Below are positions 25,402 to 35,949 of a stretch of 64,000 bases of DNA, one piece after another (position 1 is the stretch's first letter; every line of letters starts with the position of its first letter). A model generated the notes under the pieces. It had not been told where the DNA came from, ran no database searches, and worked only from the letters and a program-made list of their open reading frames with translations. The position numbers and the translations under genes are program-made. The DNA is from Viscum album (taxonomy: Eukaryota > Streptophyta > Magnoliopsida > Santalales > Viscaceae): the NCBI GenBank assembly GCA_963277665.1, contig OY728119.1:320746206-320810205 (forward strand). The letters run 5' to 3'.

Positions 25402-25727
25402 CTAAATAACAACATGATTTGATCAGGAAGAACAACAATGTGATCCCTAAAAAAACCAATAACATAATGAAAAATGACAGAATGAATTAAATATATTCCA
25501 TTGATATTCAATGGGAAAAATTTTTGTATTGTAACAATAGTATGAAAAAATACATAAGAGAAGATACATACGACATGTTCTGGAATGGTGCAGGCAGAGG
25601 CAATCCTAGTAGAGTCAGAGTAGTCAGAGGCGTTGCAGTTGGCGGTGGGGTAGCTAGAGGAGGAGGAGGGAGACGAAGTGGGAACTCTAGATGTAGCCAC
25701 AGATATCGCACCAGGAACCATAGACAT
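25402..25727 (-). pseudogene. first exons of a captured plant gene (module copy 3)
   Basis: An ATG at 25727 opens a 52-codon exon. It is rich in Ser, Thr and Pro (SSPSSSSSYPTANCNASDYS in the middle) and ends TIPEHV at 25572, followed by the donor GTATGT. After a 125-bp intron ending TTTTTTTAG comes a 45-bp exon (25446-25402), then GT. Exon-intron joins are inferred from consensus and from conservation with the other two copies. The phase across the first intron does not resolve cleanly, because one reading hits a stop. The product family is not recognised. The upstream leader (25728-26130) is typical of plant 5' UTRs. Confidence 0.5.
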
Positions 25728-26130
25728 GAGGTAAGGATATTAGTTCTATGTAGAGGGGTTGTTATCGAAATCCTTTGAAGGAGTCTATGGGAGGACGACT
25801 ACGACAATGCTATGGAAAACCACAAAAAATATATTAGTGGATTATAGAGGAGAAACCGTAGAATAGGATGAGCGATATTGGAAATAGGACATTGGAGGTG
25901 TTCATCAGGATTATAGATAGGCTGACGTTTAGACACATGAAGCTCATTATAGGAGTAGTGGTTCAGGAGAGATGCTGAGAAACCGTAAGATGGAGGGAAG
26001 ATAGGACTATAATCTGATCTGCAAGAAGAGAGATGAGAAGATTATTGCTTGATAGAGGAGTCATTCACAAAGCCTACCGGAGGACAGAAGAAACCCTAAG
26101 CTGGAGGGAGGAACTGAGGGCGCACAGAGG
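25728..26130 (-). promoter_or_regulatory. captured 5' leader with telo-box
   Basis: On the minus strand this stretch is rich in C and T and carries TTAGGGTTT (telo-box, 26091-26098 region), common in leaders of plant housekeeping genes. It also has a possible intron acceptor, TTTTCCATAG, near 25815. It lies directly upstream of the ATG at 25727, so the Helitron seems to have taken a promoter-proximal piece of a gene. Confidence 0.45.
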
Positions 26131-26246
26131 AAATGGGAAGCTCATTGAGGGAATCATGAATGCGGAGGGAGGATGTAATTTTTTAAGGTGACGTGGTTTA
26201 TTTAGATGGTGACACGTATGAAAAGAGAAGTCATGTTTAGTATAGA

Positions 26247-27256
26247 TAGTAGATATTATAAATGTCATATTTATAATCAAGTGGCATAAAATTGTATTAT
26301 TTTGGAATAAATATTTTCTTGGTTTATAAAAACCCATCCAATGAAATTGTGGAATGTTTTTAGGGTAATTTTACAATATTATAATATTATTTTTTCCTTT
26401 AATTAAGTGATTTACCCTTAACTATTGTAAATATAAATGTATTAACATTACTATTCATAATATCAAAAAATTAAGATACACCTATTAGAATATAAATATA
26501 ATAATAATAATTAAAACCACGTATGTCAATTTTCCAAATTCAATTAATAGAATTTGCTAAATTATGTTTCTTGATAAACCTGTAGACGTGGAGAGAAAGT
26601 TGGTTTTAAAGAAATGCTCCAATGTTCAACATGTTTTTATATCAAATTTTCATGTGAAATTGATTGATATGACCTAAATTTGATTTAATTATCAACACAA
26701 TATCTAATTATACTCTCAAACCAATCAAAAATAAAATTTTACACTATAAATTATTTTAATGAGAAAAGTTGTTTTCAACATAAATTTTGTATTATTCTCT
26801 ATTAATCAAAACATGAAACTTATCAGAAAAAAGTCAATAGAAGTAATTTTTTATATTCCTCTTTAAATGATGAAATTTATTTATTTTTGAATAAAATATA
26901 TATAGTTTCAAAAATTGAATTTAATATTTGTTATCCATTCAAATGTTACAAATCTTCCTTTAGAGAAATATATTCTTTTAAATTATAAAAATTGATTAAT
27001 TATTTTCTTATTCGTAAAAAATTATTATGATTAATTTAAACTATTTTGATTATATATATAATATATATAAATTTAATTATTTTTTTAATATGAATTCATT
27101 CATGCTGATGTAAGGACTAGCATATAATGGTTATGATAAAATAATGATATTTAATTGTATATCATTTTTGATTGAAACTTGGTGTTGTGCAAAACATATG
27201 ATATTGAAGAGATAAAATTCCAAAAGTATCATAATATAGAATCTTGGGGTGCTACA
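26247..27256 (-). repeat. LTR2 of family X, U3 start part
   Basis: It resumes LTR2 after the Helitron and aligns with LTR1 from 2335 to about 3380. Shared words include CCAATGAAATT at 26338 (2427 in LTR1), the TTACTTGATTTACCCTTA-like stretch at 26403, and GATATTGAAGAGATAAAATT at 27200 (3271 in LTR1). The LTR start on the minus strand is TGTAGCACCCC (27256 downward), one base away from the TGTAACACC of other copies. Confidence 0.7.
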
Positions 27257-29690
27257 AACATTAACCCGATGATTGGCCCTGTTTTGTTCAACTTTATCTC
27301 TATGATCAAAAATTTATACAGGTTTCTTTTCATAATAATGATCTTTCTCTATTGGTATGACCTCTCTGTTTAGTAGATGTGAAAGATAAGTTATATTAAT
27401 TCACAGAGGAGATACATGGAACACATCATGAACAAGATAGTGTTTTTTGTATATTCAAAAGGTTATATTTTTTTTAATACAATCATGAATTTAAAATAGA
27501 AATAACATTCTTGTAATTTCCAATTTCTGTTCAACAATTAGCGATAGATTTTAGGGAATTTATTTGTGGGAGACTAACATCATAAAAGGGGTCAATATGA
27601 ATTTATATTATCTATATGTATAATAAATATTGAATATTACTACATAAAAAGGATTAACACAAATTTAAAACTAGGTCATGAAAGATAATTCAAACTAGAT
27701 TGTTGTGATGAAGATTGATAGAGAGCATGATCATGAGATCATTAACAACAAGAATTCCATTAATCAATGATGATCTAAGGGACCATTTGATTCATTAGAA
27801 AATAATATACTATAAAATAATTGTTTCAAGATCCTTTTATTTGAGTTAAAGATTTATTATGAGAATAAATACATAATTGATCACATTTTAGAAGAATAAT
27901 GTCATCCTTTCATTGTTCATGTAATAATTTCAACTTCATACCATATTCCAATAAATGAAGATGTATTTTTTAATTCTTGAATCATTATGTGATAATGAAA
28001 TAAATAGAATGATATATTATTCCATCTTCTTAATTTCACAAAAAATAGTTAACAAATGTTATGATATATGACTAAATCCTCACATTGAGAGATAATAATT
28101 TATTCTCTAAAACCTAATTCGATGTTTAGAAAAAAAACTCATAAATGGTTACCCTTATTAACTTTAAAAATGATTAAGAAACCAAAAATTCAAAATAATG
28201 TTACAAAATAAAAGAAATCAACTTGTAATTAATCCATAAAACATCTTTATATAGCTCTTAATTTTCACATACCAAATAAATGAAGACCATCATCATGTAT
28301 TCTCTTGAGTAATGGTAATAACTTTAATTACCATAAAAACATATTGAATAAAGTAATTATTCATCATTCTTTATATAATATCATTTCTTATATAGAAATA
28401 TTTTCATTGGAAGCTAGGGTTTATCCTGGTGCTAATTGAATTTTTTATTACTTAATTATAGAATCCACATAAAGAAACAAATGAAATTTCACTAATGTTT
28501 GAACAAAAATATTTCATAGGAAGTTTTTTATTCCAAATAAAAAATGAAATTATTAAAAAGAGTTGAGCATAAGTATTCCCTAATAGTCACGGTTCACTTC
28601 ATCCATTATGACAACATAATATTTCCCTTTGTTCTTTTTCAATAGTGGTTTTTGTGTCTTATCATCCACAATAGACCTTGTATTGTGGAACTTGTTTTAA
28701 TAAATTTCTAACTACTTGGAATTGAGGCACTGAATCATAGGAGGTTCACTCGTTGGAGAATTATTGTTATTCTATTTATTGTAGAAGTCAAATTCTCATC
28801 GACCATTTTTTCCACTCTTATAATATATACTAGTTCCCTTAATACAATTTCCACTATGTTCCCTTCCTCAAATAGAGAATAAAATAAATATAATATTCTT
28901 CTATCAACTATTTTTATAGTATCTTTAAATTTTATACATATTTTCTTATCATAACCATGATATTGAATGGAAACTTCAATCTCTTTTTTTGTTGGAAGAA
29001 TATGGGAAAAGTACTTATTGAAAAATATGTTCTTGTACTTATCCCAGTCCATAGACTGAATTTTATCTTATTGTCTAATATTCTTGATTAAGTTCCACCA
29101 TTGATTATCTTAACCTTATAATAGATATGTACCGAACATAACTAAATAATGGATAATGGAAAATATTTTTTTAGTGGTATAGATCCATTTCCCAGAAACT
29201 AGTGGACTGGTCATTCAACTAAAAGTAGTTGGGTATTTCATTAAAAAGGATTCAAGAAAATGTTGTTCACATGAAATCTCTGCTTGATTCATGGATTGAA
29301 AAGGTTGTTTGGTCATTGAAATAATGTTTTCCATTTCATATGCCACAATATTCGGTTTCTTAGGAGGACCATCAATGCATTTTCCTTTTCATTCCCCATT
29401 AACACAGTACCATTGGGATTGATCCGTTAACTAAAGCAAAAATAATTTGTTGAGAAATACTAATAATGGTAGGAAATCCACATAATATAGGGAAATTAAT
29501 TATAGAATTTGAATCTTTGTCACCTTTGGATAAATACTGGCTTTTAATTATTATTATGAAAACTATATGATTATAACCAATGCTTAATATTATCCATCGA
29601 TACATTCCTAGACATATCCTTATAAAAATATCATGGGATATCAGCAAATTTTTATAATCATATTTTACAAAGGGTTACTAAAAATCTTCC
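27257..29690 (-). mobile_element. internal region 2 of family X (gag-only)
   Basis: It lies between the start of LTR2 (27256) and the inferred end of LTR3. The upper edge comes from the distance between gag motifs and LTR edge in internal 1 and is good to about 200 bp. It contains gag remnants at 28560-29340 and no recognisable pol. 27257-28550 is AT-rich with no other feature seen. Confidence 0.5.
28560..29340 (-). pseudogene. gag: gag remnant of family X internal 2
   Basis: On the minus strand the N-terminal capsid start is near 29290-29160: QHFLESFLMKYPTTFS, a stop, then MTSPLVSGKWI, matching the plant FLE-F-K-NPPTFSG--DP--AE-WI pattern. An open stretch at 29052-28735 contains WDKYKNIFFNKYFSH and LPTKKEIE, the second half of the capsid (usual W--FK-IFF-KYFP---R--KE-EF). 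A degraded zinc-knuckle area follows near 28640. The capsid is thus present here, unlike in element B. Confidence 0.6.
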
Positions 29691-31866
29691 CTAATACTGA
29701 TTATAATGATCCAATATTAACATATATTGAGATTAAATCATTTTTTCTTAACATTTCATACATTACAAAATCACATACTGGAAAATCATACTAGTTTAGT
29801 GCCATTGGAAACATTGAAACACAATAAATTGGTTCATAACACATCTACTTATTCTCCCATCAACTTCTTCCTTACAAGAACACTTTTGGACATAAGAAAC
29901 ATAATACAAATCTTCACATCACAGGGAAATGAATATTAAAAAATGGTGATCTAAGATACTCAATAAGGGTAAACAAGGGATGGATAAGTAATAAGATAAT
30001 CATAAGTAATATAAAAATAAACACAACATTTAAATACAAAATCTTGTAGATAAAATTTCTTAATATAATGATGCAGAATTAATCATAGACGTTAATAATG
30101 AATCAATAAATTGATTCTATGAGAAAAGGACATAAGACATGGAAATGTTTCAAACACATTAGCATAAAAAATTATACCCATGTTAGTAATGGAATGCCAT
30201 ACAATGATATATTAGTAGTATATGTTCAATAACCATACCATATGGGTATTGATTGTTTCCTCCCCTGACCATCTTAGCTGTGAAGGTTCACACAAAATAC
30301 TATCTTGGAGAACAAAGTACATTACTGCACCATGTTCACTCCCCATTCCAACTATTCCTATCTCACAAGATATAAATCTTTACTCAATGAATTGGAGTGA
30401 GATATAGGTCCCACCCTGGACATTATTAAAACCAAACAAATTTTTTTCAAAAAAAATTATATTATAACCCATAATAAAGATGGTTTTCGTAAACATCATT
30501 CCATCATAACATACCCATGGGAAAGAAATGGGTTCCATATATACCAATACATCATATAAACAAACAAACAATCGAAAAAAATAATCATTTTATTATTTTA
30601 TCATATACCTATTAAAACATAAGAAACCTCAAATAATGTTATTTTAGATATAAAATGAATTTTTAATGATTATTTGAAATAATTCTTGAGGAAAATATAT
30701 TTTTGGTTAAATTTTTTTTAATTCATATAAAATTTAAAAAAACTCATTCATTGAAAATAACCATGAAAATATAAAACGGAATATTCTAATACCATTTTAA
30801 ACATCTTTTAAATGCTCTTATTTGAAAATTTATTTATGATCATGTAATACACTTTTAAAATTTATTTATAAAACATTGTTTGGAAGAACAAATATTTTCA
30901 ACTAAATATAGAATAAAATTACCTGAAACATATAATATATTTAATAGAATAATGTTCATGATGTGACATGTCAATGTTTAGTTTATAAATCATGTAAATT
31001 AATATAGTTGTATATTGTAATATGTATCTCAAAGAAGGAAAATTTAGATAAAATCCTCTCACCAATTTGGTAGCTTTTGAGCTGCAAACTCCATAAAAAA
31101 GAGATCATAAAACATATTAGTAAGTACCCATATTTTTTCAGAATATGTCCCATAAAATATATTCATAGAATATATAAAAACCACATAACATAAATGTGTT
31201 TTGTATAAGGCATGTGTCCCATGAAAATAAAATTTATATAAAAATATCGTACTACTTGAGTGACTTAAAATTCATGAGTCCCATAAAATATTTACATCAA
31301 TTAAATATTATAAAGTAATTTTATATATTTATTTTATGATACAAAATTTTATAGGTAAGTATATAAAACATAAAAAATAAGGGTCATATGAATATGGTGT
31401 GCATCAGACAGAAATAAAAAAGTGAGATGAAATTCTCTTACATTATTTCTTTTGTATCATCGTACCCATGAAAAACCAATATATAATAAATATAAATTCA
31501 TTAAAAAAATATTAAAGAAACTTATTAAATTATTTTATATCATATATGAGTTACTTATGTCCTTATATTACCCATTTAACAATAATTCTTTGTTAAATTT
31601 ATGTTTTTGTTAATAATCGCTTTATTTTTTGACATGTGTTTTGATTTGAAAAAATTTTCTTCCACATAATTATATCATGATTTAAAATTTTATAAAATAA
31701 TAATGATAACGTAATTACAATATATATTAACTATATATGTATTTCAAATAATCTATATATGATATAAAGGGAAAAAAACTACACAATTCATTAATACATT
31801 AGGTTGTAATTATGCATGAATGATGTCTCTGTTTTCTTATCATTTTGAAAGAATGAAAGTAAATGA

Positions 31867-31938
31867 AATATATATATATATATATATATATAATATAATT
31901 CAATTAAAATTATTATTTCATATATATATATATATATC
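31867..31938. repeat. AT dinucleotide microsatellites
   Basis: Two runs of alternating A and T (about 28 and 19 bp) are separated by some 25 bp. They can pair with each other as well as with themselves. Confidence 0.85.
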
Positions 31939-32039
31939 ATATAAAATCAATAAACCCATCTTTAATACATTTCATCTAAATATTGACCTAATCACATTGC
32001 TTTGAGGGGGTGGTAGTACACACATCCGCAAATAAAGTT

Positions 32040-33640
32040 ATCATATATCCATAAAACAAAATCCATAAGGTTTTGTTTTATATTAAAATTTTACAGGGAT
32101 AATGAAATCTTAAATACAATTTATATCATATAAAAATATAATTTCCATCAAAATTACCAACCATGAGATGTGGTAAAGGGAATAAACAACATCATTTCAT
32201 GAGGCCCGAAAAGTATATTTCAAGAATACATTTTAGAATGATTTAGGTATTGATATTTCCTATGTAAATGAATAATATTTCCATCTTTTAAATGTTTTAA
32301 CTATTTTTATGATTTATTTAAGGAAATAACTAATATCTAGAAATGGAATGAAAAGAGGATAAATTACGAGGATAAAGGAAAGTTTATCCATGAGGGAAGT
32401 GAATTGGTGTGACCCAATATTTTTAAAGTCAAAGTGGAGCTATAAAATGGAGAAAAATGATTATGTGTTCTGTAATGTAATTACATGTCATGACTTATTA
32501 AAGTGGAAATAGATGTCATGAACATATCCAGACATGAATATATACTATGAAAGAGAATTATACATCGTGAGTCAGGATTTTATGTCATAAAGTGAGTCAA
32601 TGATCCAAATGATATTCATGTGAGATTTGCACACACGTAGGAAAACTAGGAGGTATTACACATAGACAAACCACAGTTCACGCCGTGAAAAATACAATTT
32701 TGAAAAAGTAAAGGCACTACAGCCACATGTTTTGATGGAATTTTCCTATAAATACTACCCATGGCCTCCCTTTGAAGGTACTCCAGGACCAGTAGAAGGA
32801 AACGTGATACCAACAGAGGAAACATAGCACAATATGATGATTCCGAGTTCTGTTTCACCACCATTCTTCACAGCCATTATTATTTGGGTACTGATGACTC
32901 ATGTTCGCATCATTATTAGCATTATTGAGTTGTCTAGATTCTACTAAGTTATGTTATTGTAGGGGGTGTTCTTAGGGATTAATTATATATTATTATTCAT
33001 TTTTTAGATTTTTTTCAAATAGTTATATCAAATTAATATTCATCTTACTTTTGTATTTCATGAACATTATGTGTGATTTGTGGTATTTCATTTTATTACA
33101 TCAATTAATTGGATTATTTTCAACTGACCATTATGAAAATTACATCAATTATATTTTAATGTGGTTTTGGGTCAACTATTTTTTTGATTACACTAATTAG
33201 ATGTCTATTCTAAAGGTGAAATCCTAGGATTTGAGTACGATACCAAGACCAAGGATCCATGCATAACAAATTTCAACACCAAAACTAAATAAATTTTATT
33301 TCACATAAATTCATATAAAATGAAATTCAAAATATTTGAACTTTTCTTGTCTCTCTTATAATTCAGACCAAATATTTTCTTCTACTATTGTAAATTTATC
33401 TAAACAAATTAAACACTTACATTCTAGTTTCTTTAATTAATCTAGAATATATGAATTATCCATGTTTTTTCGACACTCAAACATACCATTTAATATATTT
33501 TTAGTATGTTTTTAGTTTTTTAATAATTATTTAATTTTTTTGACCACATAGGAATTAACGACCCCCATAGGCTATCAAGGAGATAGTTCATTATAAACAG
33601 GAATGGTAAGATCATTACCCATTAGATGAAAGTGTGTATA
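32040..33640. mobile_element. unclassified insert in LTR3, possible solo LTR
   Basis: This stretch is absent at the equivalent place in LTR1, LTR2 and LTR4. It contains a clean plus-strand TATA-like site, CCTATAAATACTACCC (32747-32762), followed by a leader-like, less AT-rich segment. That would suit a solo LTR of another family. I could not find terminal TG...CA ends or a target duplication, so the borders and the class are open. Confidence 0.35.
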
Positions 33641-33936
33641 ATTGTAGGTAAAAATTATATAATAATAACATATATGAATATTAAGGATACTTATGTTATT
33701 ATATAATAATGGAATAAAAATAATTTAGTGGTTCAAGGAAGAATAAAGATGAAAATTTTCATTGATGAATGTTACCACTTCATTGGTTTTCTCCATTTTA
33801 TTTGAAAATAAGACATTATAAGTTTGATTTTTAAAAAATTGAAGGATTTTAGGATGAATAGAAGCATGATTAGATGAGTTTTATGTTCTTTTTGGATGAT
33901 AAAAATTGATTTAGTGGTGAAATGATATAAAGAGAG

Positions 33937-33951
33937 GTGTACTTTTATAAC
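33937..33951 (-). promoter_or_regulatory. LTR TATA box, LTR3
   Basis: On the minus strand this reads GTTATAAAAGTACACC, in the conserved position after a TCCCTCACCAC block that also precedes the TATA boxes of LTR1, LTR2 and LTR4. Confidence 0.6.
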
Positions 33952-35949
33952 AGTGGTGAGGGACACTTTTGGGAACTCTCGGAATATTAATTTATAATAA
34001 ATTAAATATCAATAGAAATTCATTTAAGAGGCCATTTATGAAAAACTATTATATTATCAGGTTTTAATATCATCAAAAAATATATTCCATACATGTTTTG
34101 GTTTTATTTTAATCCTTATCAGTTTAATTAACACTTAATTAATACATTGTAAATTTAATTTGAGAAACAATTTATTTCTATACTAATAAAATGAAATTTT
34201 TTAATTTTAAAGTTTTAGTTGGAATATAAATGGTAAATTTAATATTTTCTATAAATATATTATCCCCATAATTCTTTATTAAATATTTTTAATATTTATA
34301 AATAATTTAATAAAAATTTATTTTCATTAATATATAATATGTGTCAATTTTGACCTAATTAATTACCTTTAATTTAATAAAATCAATAAATCAATATAAT
34401 TTATATGAAATTCACATAATATATGCCTATAATTTTATATTCACCTATGAAATTTTTTTACCACTTTAATTTAGTCATATTACAATTTATTTAATATTTA
34501 TACTCACATTTAATTGATTCTTTTATTAATTGAATAATTATTGTATGTTGAATATGCCATTATTTTGGACAATTACTTCTTTTAAAGAAATTACCATTAA
34601 ATTTATCTGATTTAGGTATGAATTTTATCATTTTGATAAATATATATAGTCATGCATATTCTATATTTTACCAAATATTAAAAATATTATACTTATAAAA
34701 AGTAATAGTGCGACATTTTGTCACTCTCTTTGATTTAAAAAATTTCTAAATAATTTTCATGATTATGTGTCTATTAATTTTTTCAATTGACATACTTATA
34801 TATTAATAGTCCAATTGACATCATCCAATAAAGTTTCATACTTTCTATTTTGGTCATTTTACAGTCCTATCACATTATTTTTCACTTAAATTAGCAAATT
34901 TTCTCGATACAATTGTAATAAAAATTATCCGAGTTACTATTCATATTGGCCCAATGTAAATGGGATATATAAAATAAATATACAAGTTATGTTTCAAAAT
35001 ATTAAATCCATCTTTCATATTTCAAAATAGAGATGTTGATAAAATTAATTTAAAATTATTCATGTTTATAGAAAAATAAATCAGTTTTCATGTGAAAACG
35101 TCCAAAAGATTTACATGTTTTTATATCCAAATTTAATGTGAAATTGATTGTAATGATATAAAATGGATGAAATAATAAAAATTTGATATAATGATACATT
35201 AAAACAAATCAAATATGTTATTATACACCATTAATTATTTTAATGAAACAACACTTTTCAATTATAATTCATTACTTTTCACTATTTATCAAACTATTTA
35301 AAATATCATAAATATATAAAAACACAAAAAAATTATAGTTTGATATCCAAATTTAAAATAATGTGTATTTTTTAATCATAAATTATAAAAGTGATAAAAT
35401 TTATATTTAAAATTTATTCTCTATTAAAAAGTTCAAAAACATCCTTTTAGGAAAATACATCTTTTATGCATAAAATTGGATATGTTCATATATCATTTCT
35501 AGAAACAAATATAATTAATATTAAAAGTTAAATTGAATATATATATACATGTGTGTGTGTTTCATTTTTATAAATAAAGAAATTATTTCACTATTTATTT
35601 GTATAAAACACAGTTGTTCATATTTAAATACCATTTGGGAAAAAATTCCTCTAAATTTTAAACATTCGTTTATAATTAAGGTTAAAAATATTATGTGTAA
35701 AAAATAATTTCATAATTAATTTAATCATATTCATACCATATTTTCTAATTCCTAGGATATAATTTCCACTTTTAAATAAGTGTAACAATAAAATGATGTT
35801 TCATATAAATTTCTTAATTTGTGTAAATAATGAAAAGTCTGTGTTGTTTTCAGCAAAAGCATAAAATATTATATCATATAACACAAGAAATCATAGAAAT
35901 TTAATATTTTAAGAAAATAAAAAGATTCATAAGAACTCATGGTGTTACA

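Larger units (their letters stand above)
22780..25730 (-). repeat. tandem duplicated gene modules inside the Helitron
   Basis: Several blocks recur in the same order. ATTCAATACACCCTCTC-type words occur at 22815 and 23530. AAATGAATACAGCCAAACCAA occurs at 23218 and, nearly identical, at 25187. A block starting TATGTTTTGGAATAAG occurs at 23721 and 24335. The exon-intron-exon module occurs at 23987-24155, 24597-24766 and 25402-25572. Spacing between the last three is 610 and 805 bp. The units are diverged but collinear, so they are old segmental duplications, not a simple satellite. Confidence 0.7.
19593..26246 (-). mobile_element. non-autonomous Helitron inserted in LTR2
   Basis: The insertion is defined by an internal control. 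LTR1 reads AATAAAA-TATTATAAAT without interruption at 2331, whereas LTR2 reads AAATAAAA, then this 6654-bp segment, then TAGTAGATATTATAAATG. That places it exactly between A and T with no target duplication, as Helitrons do. The 5' end (26246 downward) is TCTATACTAAACATG, followed by ACGTGTCACC, typical of plant Helitron 5' ends. The 3' end reads CGTGCATCACATGGG, then AAGAATAATAG: a decayed GC hairpin about 10 bp before a CTAG-like terminus. No Rep or helicase motif was found, so it is non-autonomous. It carries an integrase scrap (20654-20914) and a multi-exon gene fragment (22780-26130). Confidence 0.65.
29690..35949 (-). repeat. LTR3 of family X (with an extra ~1.6 kb insert)
   Basis: On the minus strand it begins TGTAACACC at 35949. 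The U3 part (33950-35949) aligns with LTR1 and the element B LTRs: the block around 34800 (CATCCAATAAAG) matches 48566 (CATCCAATAAGAG). TATA box at 33937-33951, about 2.0 kb from the LTR start. The downstream motif GGTGGTAGTACACACATCCGC at 32011 corresponds to the TGTACGCACGCAC motif of LTR1. It lies about 1.9 kb from the TATA box instead of about 0.35-0.55 kb, so roughly 1.6 kb was inserted between 32040 and 33640. The distal edge near 29690 is inferred from lengths. Confidence 0.55.

Noticed and set aside
26091..26098. Interstitial telomere repeat
   Set aside because: There is only one AAACCCTA unit, in a leader-like context. A telo-box is the better reading.
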